DNA of 64,000 bases from Enterococcus phoeniculicola ATCC BAA-412. Lineage in GTDB: Bacteria > Bacillota > Bacilli > Lactobacillales > Enterococcaceae. A model generated the notes under the pieces. It was not told where the DNA came from, did no database searches, and saw only the letters and a list, made by a program, of their open reading frames with translations. The DNA lies in assembly GCF_000407505.1 (NCBI RefSeq), contig NZ_ASWE01000001.1, forward strand, positions 95,324 through 159,323, in the 5' to 3' direction. This document shows, in pieces, positions 54,253-63,199 of the stretch (position 1 is its first letter; every line of letters starts with the position of its first letter). The translations under genes were made by a program, and so were the position numbers.

Positions 54253-55224
54253 AATGTGAGAAATAGAGAGACCTATACACTTATTAAAGTAGAAACGAGC
54301 TAATAAGCGTGTAGGAAAGACGATTTGAAAAAGAGATCGAAACAAACATCCATGAGGGCTACTACCCTCACCAAAGAGAATGAAAGTGAAAACGATTGAC
54401 TTACAGTTTTTTCTGTCGCTCTTTAAAAGGACAAAAGTGGCTTGTAGTTCGATCGCTAATTGAGGTTCTTTTCCAAGTAACCTTGAGGGACAAACTAGAT
54501 CATTCTACTTATTTGCATCAATCATTAGGTCAAAGAACCTGCGTATCGAATAGTTTAACTAGTATTTTTCGTATGATTATAGCCTTTGCTATTTTATCGG
54601 TAGGAGAATAAGAAAAATTAATATCAATGAAAAGTGTAGATTAGAAGAGTAAAAAATGAGAGTATAGAGTAAGCTTATTAAGCTATAAGAAAATCAGGAC
54701 AGGACTTTCAGTGTTATGTTTCAGACTAAATCAATAAAAATCCTATGAAATCATTTATCGAACACTTGATTTCATAGGATTTTTTGGTTAGAGAATGTAT
54801 AGCTGGATAAGTTGACAACAGGCGTACGGCAGCGAAAATCATAGTATAATATAAATAGGCGTACATTTTTGAAAAAATACATGATTTAGGCGCGTTTTCT
54901 AAAAGACAAATGGCATTTTGGACTAATAGAGATCTAAAATACCTGGTAAAAGCAACATTTAACACTGCTCTTATCAGAACGTGAAAAGTCCAAATAGAAT
55001 TTTTTCAATGATTGAGTCAGGTCAAAACCAAAATAATTTTATGCTTTTTGGAAGCTTGATAAGCAGTGCCTCAGTAACAACTCATCTCTAGTGCTCTTTC
55101 TCATCTTTTTCCATACTGGGAGAATGAGCGGAAGATTCTCACTGCGTTGCATCCTCTGAAAATGAGACATTTTAAGGGTTGGATTTGCAAATAAGATGAA
55201 GTTATTTCTGATATGCACTAAAGA
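54253..55224. other. Largely non-coding region
   Basis: Almost 1 kb with no ORF that has a binding site and protein-like composition, apart from the perfect hairpin at 54736-54785. It may be decayed coding sequence, but I could not recognise a family in any frame. Confidence 0.4.
54736..54785. terminator. Perfect bidirectional hairpin
   Basis: AAAAATCCTATGAAATCA (54736-54753) and TGATTTCATAGGATTTTT (54768-54785): an 18-bp exact stem with A/T ends. Its gene is unclear; it may mark the end of a lost gene. Confidence 0.85.
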
Positions 55225-58200
55225 TCACTTAGCATAATATTGATTAACGTACTCTATACTAGACTTATCTGTTACTAAATAGCTGATTTCTTTTTGATTG
55301 TTTTTTCCGCTATTCATCAGCCAATTTAATGAACCAATGAAAAGGTAAGTGTTGTCAATTAAAAGTAATTTTACATGTGAAGGTGGATTATGAACAAGAT
55401 TGTTTTCTAATAATTTTTCTAAGGCTAAGATTGCTGTTCTAACGCCATCTGTGTTCCATGTCACATCTTGTTTTATAATCTTATCAATATCAGATCTAAC
55501 AGATAATTTCTCTCCCTTATAACCAAAAAAGATTTGGATAGTGGTTCCTTGTTTAATCTGACTATCTATAATTTTCAAAAAGTGTTCATTTACTACATAG
55601 TTACTGATCCAGGGAGAAACAATCGTAATACTTTTTTCTGCTATAGTAATGAGCTTCATTAATAATTCATTGTGTTTCTCCCCACCGTAGATAATATTTT
55701 CTGGTATGAATTCATGCAAGTAGGTGGTAACCGGAGACTCTTTGTTTGTGAAGGAAGTACTGGATAAAATAGTCAGTATTTTTTGCAAGTCCTCTTTCTC
55801 TTCTGACATTTCAATGGACTCAAATAGACTATAACATTTTCCTTGTTCAGTAATTGATTGTAGTGCTTTACTTAGATAATTCTGCGATTCTCTGGCAGCT
55901 TCGAAGTTTCCAACGTAAATAAATTGTTTTTTTGCTCTTGAAAAGGCTACATTTAATAGATTTGCTTTATTCCCGATAAAATTTGTTAGTCCATTTGAAT
56001 TCTTATTCAAATAATCAATTACACTTGAAAAAATAATGATTTGTTTTTCATCACCTTGAAAAGTATGAACAGTGCCTACCGCAATTTTTCCATCGAATAG
56101 CTTACTTAGTTTTTTTGCTTGTATTGAAAATGGGGTGATAATACCGATGTCCTTTTTGATATCTTCACCATGTTCTTTAACTAGTGTGGCCACGATTCTT
56201 TGACAGGCTTCGATTTCTGCTTGGTTAAAATGCTGAACCGACTTAATTCCTCGAATATCAAAAGCCAATAAGTTATTTTTGAGTAGTTTATTCTCAGTAG
56301 TATCTGTGTTCATAAATGTTAACACATCATCATAAACATAATGGTTTGAGAATTTCATAATTGATTTTTCACATCTCATATGCTTGTTAAGCACGATTGA
56401 ACTTTGTACCTGATTTCTTTCTTCGTAAATATTACTAGCTTTAATAGCATAAGATTGTGCACTATTATTATTAATACAAAGAGAAGTGTAGGTTTCTTCT
56501 CCTAATAATTCAGTGTATTTCTCTTGTAAAATTTTTTCTGGAACAGAAATGATAGGTTCTATCTGATTCGTATCCCCAACGAATACAGTTTTTCTAGCTC
56601 GATATAGCGGAGTTGTAGCATAGTAAGATACAATCTGTCCACTTTCATCAAATAGAAGCAAATCAAACAGATTTTCAATCATGGGGAATGACTGTTTTCT
56701 AAAAGAATGAAGTGTGGTAGAAACAACCGGAAAACATAAGAAAAATGTTTCATAAAGAGTTCTTACTAGATCTGCACGGAATTCATCGTACGGCCTATTG
56801 CCATTGTAGAGACATTTAAACCACTTATAATCATCTGAAATGACTTTCTCAAGGTTCTTTAGTATATAGTGTTTATTTTTTATTATATAAACTTCCAGTA
56901 ATTTAAGAGAGCAGTGGAAAAGTGTCTCTCTAAGAGCTAAGATATACGTTGAATTCTTTAATGCATGTGTTGTAGAACTCCACAATAATGTGCGGTCATA
57001 ATTTTTTGAAAAATAGTCAAGAGTTTTGGAAATAGCAATTAGTCTTTTTTCATAGCTTTCTTTTTCTTGAGTGTCTTTTTGAAGCGTTTCTTTTGTCTGA
57101 AGTATTGAAGTAATAGTTTCTTTAACAGTAAGAAGTTGAGTATTCTTTTCGAGAAGACGCTCTTCAAATTGATTGTGTTGAGTAGTGATTTTTTCAAGTG
57201 TAGCATTTATATCTGTTATTAAATCAGAAATATATTCTAGGGAAGGATAGGTTGAAAGAAATTCTTTTGTAGAGCCAAGTATCAAAGGAAACTTGCTAAG
57301 AAATTTTTCTACAGCAGATATTTTTCTGAAAGATTCTTTTGCAATAAATAATTTCTTTTTTTCTTCATTACTTTTTTCTAGTTCATGATTATTTCGTGCA
57401 ATACTTAATGTAATGATAGTCGTATCTTTTTCTAATTCTTCCAACTGTAGACGCGAGTTATTAAGCATTCGGTCGTTTTCTTGAATTTGGTCGAATATAT
57501 GACTAAGTTCACGTTGAATGCGCAGTTTAGTTTCTTCTAGTTCTTTTTCACTTGCGATTGCTGTCTGATCTTTAAAAAATAAAAATTGATTGAGACACGT
57601 GTTATACTCTTCAATTTCTTTCTGTGTCTCCTTAAATGTGTCAATTGTTTCTTTTTCTATATCATCAGCTAATTTTGCATCAGTTAAATATCGTAAAAAA
57701 GGAGCAAAAAAAGTTTGATGAAAATTTTGCACATTCTTGTAGTTTCCTAATCGTGCGCAAAGTATACCATTAATATCTTCATCATTAAGTGAAGCAGTAA
57801 ACTCAGAAAAAAAAGGTACCTCTTTAATCAGTTCTAGTCCAATATTATTAATTGCCTTGTTATTCGTGCTAGTGAGAATGATAGAATCAAGATTTTTCCC
57901 ACCTAATGGCGGTCGATAGATATCTTTTGTGTTATCAACTGTCCATTTATTATTCCAAACATCTAACAGTTTACCTGCTTTCTTTACGACTGTATCTGCA
58001 ATTATTTCTTTTAATAAGGTCGTTTTACCGGTACCTGGAGGGCCTTCAATTGTTAGAAAATCTGTTTCAGGCAATAGATTTACTAGCTCCCATTGTTTTG
58101 CGGTAACAGGATATTTGCTTTGATAACTTCCATAATGGTATTTTTCACTAAGTGAGAGGTCAGTTAGATTTTTCTTATTCTGATTATGGAAGAAATAATT

Positions 58201-59007
58201 ATTCAATAGAGGTGGAAGTGGTTGCTCTTTTTCTACCAGATGAGTGTAAAGCGTTTTTAACTCATCTTCAAAGCAACTCCCAGAAACACTTTCTAAAGAC
58301 TCACAAGAAATTTTTAGCTGCGCAACAACGCGCCAGTCACTGTCAGTGATATCCATAAAATTTAATTGGAATCCTAGCGCCTTTTGAAATTCATTAAGAA
58401 ATAATTTAGTAAACTCTTCAACATCAGTGACATTTTCTATAGCAGCTGTTGAAATAATTAAGTCATTTAACTGATTCGTATACAAATTTCCCACATCAAG
58501 AGCATCTTGTTGTAGGTGAGCTGCTATAAGAATAATGAGTGCTTCTCTATTTACAATAAAATTTGTGATCTTATAAGCTTCATCGGTTATTTCACAGCTA
58601 AAAGAGAGTAGTGGACGCTCCGTTCCCTTTGTGTGAATCAAGATAGGATAAAATAAGTAAAATTCATTATTCTGTTTTATTTGTGTAATCAGCTCTTTAT
58701 CATTTGGATAAAACGTTACACCCGTTAAGAAATTTTCAGTAAGTAATTGATCCAAGGAGATAGTATCAAGTAAATAATTTTTTAAAATCTCTTTTTTGAT
58801 CTTTTTTCGAGGAATATGTTTGTTTTCAATTAGCCAATTTGAAAGTTTAACCAGTTTTTCTTTTCTAATGTACTTAGAGAATGTTTGAAAATGGCTTTCT
58901 TCTATAGTCAAACTTTTACACTCTAATTTATCGATCGAAGTAGTTAGCAAACTGTTGTAAAAATCAAACTCATAGAAATAATTAATAATATCTCTGACCT
59001 TATTCAT
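55225..59007 (-). CDS. SF1 helicase with C-terminal phospholipase D-type nuclease motif
   Basis: 1260 residues. An N-terminal region (1-310) I do not recognise is followed by a UPF1/Dna2-like superfamily 1 helicase: Walker A GPPGTGKTT (about 322-330), a long coiled-coil insert (about 440-650), Walker B LLFDESGQ (about 784-791), FVGDTNQIEPI, HTFQGDEKQIIIFSS (about 979) and NVAFSRAKKQF (about 1019). The C-terminus (about 1130-1260) holds a PLD domain with one HKD motif, HVKLLLID near residue 1209, and SLNW. The ATG has GAGGTACATACT upstream and a TTGACA/TATATT promoter. Being single-gene and close to mrr and DUF5131, it is likely antiviral. Confidence 0.85.
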   Translation of the reverse strand: MNKVRDIINYFYEFDFYNSLLTTSIDKLECKSLTIEESHFQTFSKYIRKEKLVKLSNWLIENKHIPRKKIKKEILKNYLLDTISLDQLLTENFLTGVTFYPNDKELITQIKQNNEFYLFYPILIHTKGTERPLLSFSCEITDEAYKITNFIVNREALIILIAAHLQQDALDVGNLYTNQLNDLIISTAAIENVTDVEEFTKLFLNEFQKALGFQLNFMDITDSDWRVVAQLKISCESLESVSGSCFEDELKTLYTHLVEKEQPLPPLLNNYFFHNQNKKNLTDLSLSEKYHYGSYQSKYPVTAKQWELVNLLPETDFLTIEGPPGTGKTTLLKEIIADTVVKKAGKLLDVWNNKWTVDNTKDIYRPPLGGKNLDSIILTSTNNKAINNIGLELIKEVPFFSEFTASLNDEDINGILCARLGNYKNVQNFHQTFFAPFLRYLTDAKLADDIEKETIDTFKETQKEIEEYNTCLNQFLFFKDQTAIASEKELEETKLRIQRELSHIFDQIQENDRMLNNSRLQLEELEKDTTIITLSIARNNHELEKSNEEKKKLFIAKESFRKISAVEKFLSKFPLILGSTKEFLSTYPSLEYISDLITDINATLEKITTQHNQFEERLLEKNTQLLTVKETITSILQTKETLQKDTQEKESYEKRLIAISKTLDYFSKNYDRTLLWSSTTHALKNSTYILALRETLFHCSLKLLEVYIIKNKHYILKNLEKVISDDYKWFKCLYNGNRPYDEFRADLVRTLYETFFLCFPVVSTTLHSFRKQSFPMIENLFDLLLFDESGQIVSYYATTPLYRARKTVFVGDTNQIEPIISVPEKILQEKYTELLGEETYTSLCINNNSAQSYAIKASNIYEERNQVQSSIVLNKHMRCEKSIMKFSNHYVYDDVLTFMNTDTTENKLLKNNLLAFDIRGIKSVQHFNQAEIEACQRIVATLVKEHGEDIKKDIGIITPFSIQAKKLSKLFDGKIAVGTVHTFQGDEKQIIIFSSVIDYLNKNSNGLTNFIGNKANLLNVAFSRAKKQFIYVGNFEAARESQNYLSKALQSITEQGKCYSLFESIEMSEEKEDLQKILTILSSTSFTNKESPVTTYLHEFIPENIIYGGEKHNELLMKLITIAEKSITIVSPWISNYVVNEHFLKIIDSQIKQGTTIQIFFGYKGEKLSVRSDIDKIIKQDVTWNTDGVRTAILALEKLLENNLVHNPPSHVKLLLIDNTYLFIGSLNWLMNSGKNNQKEISYLVTDKSSIEYVNQYYAK

Positions 59008-59063
59008 AGTATGTACCTCTTTTGGATTTTTATTATAAAAAAAATATATATATTATATCTAAA

Positions 59064-59092
59064 AATATATTTCAATTAGGTGTGATTGTCAA
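59064..59092 (-). promoter_or_regulatory. Promoter of the helicase gene
   Basis: On the minus strand a perfect TTGACA (59087-59092), 17 bases, TATATT (59064-59069). Confidence 0.75.
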
Positions 59093-59122
59093 TGACAGTG
59101 GATAGTTTAGTCGAAGAATTTA

Positions 59123-59151
59123 TTGACGGAATAATTATGTAGTGCTATTCT
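59123..59151 (+). promoter_or_regulatory. Promoter of the structured RNA candidate
   Basis: TTGACG (59123-59128), 17 bases, TATTCT (59146-59151), pointing away from the helicase promoter. Confidence 0.5.
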
Positions 59152-59157
59152 GTTTTG

Positions 59158-59275
59158 TAATTTAATGAAGGGGCGTCGAGGAAGATTGACTGAAGTTAGC
59201 GAAGTCTGAAAACAAGACTTGGGATGAAATCCCTTCACTGCAAGTGAGAGAAAGACGGAACGTTTAGTTTAAGGA
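59158..59275 (+). ncRNA. Unidentified structured RNA candidate
   Basis: A G/A-rich stretch unlike its AT-rich surroundings, with several nested pairings. GAAGGG (59167) pairs with CCCTTC (59231), AAGTCT with AGACTT around 59202-59220, GGGAT with ATCCC at 59221-59233, CACT with AGTG near 59236-59247, and CGTC (59174) with GACG (59254). A promoter precedes it, and AAGGAGG occurs at its end without a good ORF. It does not match the lysine, TPP, SAM, T-box or glmS patterns I know. It lies about 210 bases before the TIM-barrel regulator gene and could be its leader or an independent RNA. Confidence 0.4.
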
Positions 59276-59487
59276 GGAATTGTTAGCTAATTCAAATGGA
59301 TTAATCATTGAGTAGGACTACTTTATCCTATAACTGAGAATAAAAAATAAACAGTTAATAAATTTTAGTTTCTAGTATGAAATAATAATTGGAGTTATTT
59401 TGGAGGATTTGAGCTATAAGGTGATAAAAGCAGCGATAAACTGACTGATTCAGCAGAACTTTAAAAAAAACGAGAGGGGGAGACTAA

Positions 59488-60681
59488 ATGGAGCGACAGG
59501 TGGTTATAAAAAAGTTACGGCGTGAACTACGAAATGAGCAGCAGTTACTAGGAATTTCTACGAGTTCAGGAATGATTGCCAGACAAGCAACGCATGGAGG
59601 TGCTGATTTTGTGATGGCACTAAATTCGGGTTATTTTCGTCAAATGGGACGTAGCTCCTTAGCAGGGTTTTTACCTTTTGAGAACAGTAATGAGACTGTA
59701 TTTAACTTTTCTTCTCGAGAATTACTCCCTCTGCTTAAAGGGATTCCTGTCATTTTTGGATTGAATGCAACAGACCCATCCATTGATGTATCGCAATTTA
59801 TCCAAAAAATTAAATCAGGTGGGTTCTCAGGTGTAAACAACTATCCTACTGTCGGATTAATTGACGGGCAGTTTAAGGAGGCTCTTTTTGAAGAGGGGAC
59901 GACCTATCAAATGGAGATTGATGCGATTGCAGAAGCTCATAGACAAAACTTATTTACTATTGCGTTTGTGTTTGATGAAAGACAGGCAAAAGAGATGACT
60001 CGCGTTGGAGCAGATGTCATTTGTTTTCACTGCGGTTTAACAAGTGGTGGGGAACTAGGAGCAAAGAAGGTACTATCGCTTGATGCGGTTATTGCAGAAG
60101 CTAAACGAATTTTTTCGAAAAGTCGTGAGGTTCGTAAAAATGTAATTACAATGATTTATGGTGGCCCGGTTAAAGATGTAATCGATATACGCTACGTGTA
60201 TAATCATTTGCCAGAGCTGGATGGATACATTGGTGGTTCAACATTTGATCGGATTACGCCAGCAGAAGTAGTCATTGAAAAAGCAGAGAAATTTAAAAAA
60301 CCGAAAGAAATTGTTGAAAATAATTTGATGGCAAAGATGTTAGATGGGATAGAAAAACATTACGATTACGTAGAATTTGTCAAAAAATATATCAAACAAA
60401 ATTATAGCGCTGAGATTCAGTTAGAAGATTTGGCACAAGTTGCTCATATCTCTAGTAGTTATCTTAGTACTCTTTTTAAAGAAAAAACAGGAACTTCTTT
60501 TACTGATTACTTAATTAAGTATCGTTTAAATCAAGCTGTTCAATTATTAACGAGTCGTCCTTCATTAAAACTAAAAGAAATCGCAAGTTTTGTGGGGTAT
60601 CAGGACTATGCGCAATTCAATAAAATTTTTAAAAAACATATGGGGATGTCTCCTAGCGAATACAAAGGGCAAAACACCTAA
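59488..60681 (+). CDS. TIM-barrel (PEP_hydrolase-like) sensor fused to AraC DNA-binding domain
   Basis: 397 residues. About 1-275 are clearly related to the enzyme at 62010-62837: HGGADFVMALNSGYFRQMGRSSLAG against [24 protein letters not shown], and [12 protein letters not shown] against [12 protein letters not shown]. About 290-397 are an AraC double helix-turn-helix (HISSSYLSTLFKEKTGTSFTDYL and VGYQDYAQFNKIFKKHMGMSPSEY). It is likely a regulator that senses the substrate of its enzyme paralogue. GAGGGGGAG lies before the ATG, and a promoter with a cre-like site follows for the next gene. Confidence 0.9.
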   Translation: MERQVVIKKLRRELRNEQQLLGISTSSGMIARQATHGGADFVMALNSGYFRQMGRSSLAGFLPFENSNETVFNFSSRELLPLLKGIPVIFGLNATDPSIDVSQFIQKIKSGGFSGVNNYPTVGLIDGQFKEALFEEGTTYQMEIDAIAEAHRQNLFTIAFVFDERQAKEMTRVGADVICFHCGLTSGGELGAKKVLSLDAVIAEAKRIFSKSREVRKNVITMIYGGPVKDVIDIRYVYNHLPELDGYIGGSTFDRITPAEVVIEKAEKFKKPKEIVENNLMAKMLDGIEKHYDYVEFVKKYIKQNYSAEIQLEDLAQVAHISSSYLSTLFKEKTGTSFTDYLIKYRLNQAVQLLTSRPSLKLKEIASFVGYQDYAQFNKIFKKHMGMSPSEYKGQNT

Positions 60682-60703
60682 TATAAACACTAGTGAAAAC
60701 GAT

Positions 60704-60740
60704 ATAAAAACGTTTACACTTGGTGTTTATTTTTTATAAT
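60704..60740 (+). promoter_or_regulatory. Promoter and cre-like site of the Tm-1-like operon
   Basis: TTTACA (60713-60718), 16 bases, perfect TATAAT (60735-60740). ATAAAAACGTTTACA (60704-60718) fits cre with one mismatch and overlaps the -35. A loose inverted repeat (AAACAC.AGTG and CACTTGGTGTTT) flanks it and might bind the AraC-type regulator. Confidence 0.65.
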
Positions 60741-60775
60741 TAAGTATATAAATAAGAGAAGGAGGGAATTTTCAA

Positions 60776-61993
60776 GTGGAAACAAAGACAGTTGCATTGG
60801 TAGGAACTTTTGATACAAAGGGAGAAGAATACCTTTATATAAGGAATCTTTTTCATGAGGTAGGAATTCAAACGCTCACCATTCATACAGGTGTATTTGC
60901 CCCTCAGTTTAAACCGGATGTTAGTAATGAAGAAGTAGTTAAAGAAGCAAATGTTACAATAGAGGAATTAGTTGAAAAAAAAGATCGGGCATATGCAACA
61001 GAAGTGTTGGCAAAAGGCATGGAAAAGCTAATTCCCAAGCTATATAAAGACGGAAAGTTTGATGGAATTATTTCCTTTGGTGGCTCAGGTGGGACGTCAC
61101 TTGCAGCAAAAGCGATGCAAGCATTACCGATAGGGGTTCCAAAGCTTATGGTTTCAACGATGGCTGGCGGAGATATTTCGCCTTATGTTGGTACAAGCGA
61201 TATTATGATGATGCCATCAATCGTTGACGTAGCAGGCTTAAACTCTATCTCAATGCAAATCTTTAAGAATGCCGTATTTGCGATGTCGGGCATGCTGCAT
61301 TTTGAAGTAGAAGAAAGAAAACATGAAAAAAAACCACTAATAGCGGCGACAATGTTTGGTGTGACCACGCCAGCTGTTAACTTTGCCAGAGAGTATCTGG
61401 AAGAAAGAGGATATGAGGTTCTTGTATTCCATGCTACAGGTAGCGGCGGGAAAACAATGGAAGCGCTTGTTTCATCTGGGTATATAGACGGGGTTCTCGA
61501 TTTAACTACAACAGAATGGGCAGATGAACTTGTTGGCGGTGTATTGAAGGCTGGGGAGCATCGGTTAGAGGCCGCTGGATTGGCTGGCATTCCACAAGTA
61601 GTTTCTGTTGGTGCATTAGATATGGTGAATTTTGGTCCGATTGATACAGTCCCTGAAAAATTTAAGGACAGACTGCTGTATAAACATAATCCAACGGTCA
61701 CATTAATGAGAACCACAAAAAAAGAAAATCAGTTACTTGGAAATAAACTTGCAGAAAAATTAAATATGGCAAAAGGCAAAACAACATTGCTTCTTCCTCT
61801 TAAAGGAATATCTGGCATTGACGTTGACGGAGAAATATTTTATGGGCCTGAAGAAGATGAACAGCTGTTTATTACGCTGAAAAAACAAGTGACTAATGAT
61901 AAGGTGACAATTATCGAAAGAGAAGAAGCAATTAATGAAAAAGCATTTGCAGAATTTGCTGCACAGGAACTAATTGATTTACTAAAAAAATAA
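60776..61993 (+). CDS. Tm-1-like ATP-binding protein (UPF0261)
   Basis: 405 residues matching the UPF0261/Tm-1 N-terminal family: [75 protein letters not shown] and [17 protein letters not shown]. Members bind ATP and are encoded next to the PEP_hydrolase-like TIM barrel. Their reaction is not established to my knowledge. GTG start with GAAGGAGGG upstream. It is 16 bases from the next gene. Confidence 0.92.
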   Translation: METKTVALVGTFDTKGEEYLYIRNLFHEVGIQTLTIHTGVFAPQFKPDVSNEEVVKEANVTIEELVEKKDRAYATEVLAKGMEKLIPKLYKDGKFDGIISFGGSGGTSLAAKAMQALPIGVPKLMVSTMAGGDISPYVGTSDIMMMPSIVDVAGLNSISMQIFKNAVFAMSGMLHFEVEERKHEKKPLIAATMFGVTTPAVNFAREYLEERGYEVLVFHATGSGGKTMEALVSSGYIDGVLDLTTTEWADELVGGVLKAGEHRLEAAGLAGIPQVVSVGALDMVNFGPIDTVPEKFKDRLLYKHNPTVTLMRTTKKENQLLGNKLAEKLNMAKGKTTLLLPLKGISGIDVDGEIFYGPEEDEQLFITLKKQVTNDKVTIIEREEAINEKAFAEFAAQELIDLLKK

Positions 61994-62009
61994 GAAAGCT
62001 GGAGAGAAT

Positions 62010-62837
62010 ATGAATAAACAAACAAGACAAGAAATTATGGCAGATTTTAGAGAAAGAAGAGCGAATGGCGAATATTTAGTTGGCGTTGGTGCTGGCACGG
62101 GTATTACAGCGAAAAGTAGTGAAGCTGGTGGCGCAGATATGTTAATTATTTACAATTCTGGCCGCTACCGTATGGCGGGACGTGGCTCTCTAGCAGGTTT
62201 GCTCTCTTACGGAGATGCCAATCAAATTGTTGTTGAAATGGGACAAGAAGTCTTACCAGTAGTGGAAAAAACACCAGTATTAGCAGGTGTTTGTGGAACA
62301 GATCCGTTTCGTGTAATGGACGTTTATTTACGCCAATTGAAAGACCAAGGCTTTAATGGAGTACAAAACTTTCCTACAGTCGGTTTAATTGACGGTAATT
62401 TTCGACAAAATTTAGAAGAAACAAATATGGGCTATGGTTTAGAAGTAGAGATGATTCGCACGGCTCATGAACTAAATCTATTAACAACCCCTTATGTATT
62501 TGATGCAGAGCAAGCAAAAGCAATGGCTGAAGCTGGCGCAGATATTCTAGTTGCTCATATGGGACTGACAACTAAAGGAACTATTGGTGCAAAAACGGCT
62601 TTGACGTTAGATGACTGCATTGAAAAAATTGAAGACATCATCAAAGCGGGAAAGGCAGTTAACCCAAACATATTAGTTATTTGCCATGGCGGACCAATCG
62701 CTGAACCAGAAGATGCTCAATACGTATTAGAAAAGACAGCAGATTTGGATGGATTCTTTGGGGCATCTAGCATTGAACGTTTTGCAGCAGAAAAAGGAAT
62801 CCGTGAACAAACAGAAAAATTCAAAAAAATGAAATAG
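62010..62837 (+). CDS. PEP_hydrolase-like TIM-barrel protein
   Basis: 275 residues of the family named phosphoenolpyruvate hydrolase-like, equal to the C-terminal half of tomato Tm-1. Features: [74 protein letters not shown] and [17 protein letters not shown]. It is co-transcribed with the Tm-1 N-terminal-like gene. The substrate is unknown. Confidence 0.92.
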   Translation: MNKQTRQEIMADFRERRANGEYLVGVGAGTGITAKSSEAGGADMLIIYNSGRYRMAGRGSLAGLLSYGDANQIVVEMGQEVLPVVEKTPVLAGVCGTDPFRVMDVYLRQLKDQGFNGVQNFPTVGLIDGNFRQNLEETNMGYGLEVEMIRTAHELNLLTTPYVFDAEQAKAMAEAGADILVAHMGLTTKGTIGAKTALTLDDCIEKIEDIIKAGKAVNPNILVICHGGPIAEPEDAQYVLEKTADLDGFFGASSIERFAAEKGIREQTEKFKKMK

Positions 62838-63161
62838 AGTCTGAGATGAGGGTGTTTGCCCCAAACTCGATTATCAAAAAATAGTGAATGAGTCTTGCCC
62901 ATCATGTCTAGTGATTATGAGGAGCAAGGCTCTTCTATTTTCAGTAAATGAGAAAAACGTTGACAAGCTGTCTTTATCCCACCGTAGATTAGGTCATAAG
63001 AAAGAGTGACAACTAAGACGTAGCTGTATTTGCTTAACAAATCTAATGACTCCTACTCGGCTGTTTACTCAGACTTTTTTTTTCGATTTCTCAATAGTTC
63101 CTTTCAAAAAGAAAACAAGAATTTATTAACAAAAGGATTGTATTCTAACGACAAAAGATTT
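62838..63161. other. Non-coding spacer with a terminator-like hairpin
   Basis: The stretch 62876-62941 can fold as AAAAATAG...GAGTCTTGC with GCAAGGCTCTTCTATTTT and is the likely terminator of the Tm-1-like operon. The rest is AT-rich and I see nothing in it. Confidence 0.6.
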
Positions 63162-63185
63162 AGTATATACCATGTAGTATATACT
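63162..63185 (+). promoter_or_regulatory. Inverted repeat in front of aspD
   Basis: AGTATATAC (63162-63170), six bases, GTATATACT (63177-63185): a perfect palindrome ending 14 bases before the aspD start. It could be a GntR-type operator or an overlapping -10. Confidence 0.6.
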
Positions 63186-63199
63186 GTTTAAAGTGAGTG

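Noticed and set aside
54396..54611. 71-codon ORF in the gap before the helicase gene
   Set aside because: No binding site, no family resemblance, and unusual composition; probably decayed or non-coding sequence.
59158..59275. Hammerhead, glmS ribozyme or known riboswitch in the structured RNA candidate
   Set aside because: The CTGA...CGAAG part looks vaguely like a hammerhead core, but the required CUGANGA and GAAA arrangement is not met. No core of glmS, TPP, SAM, purine or T-box elements was found.
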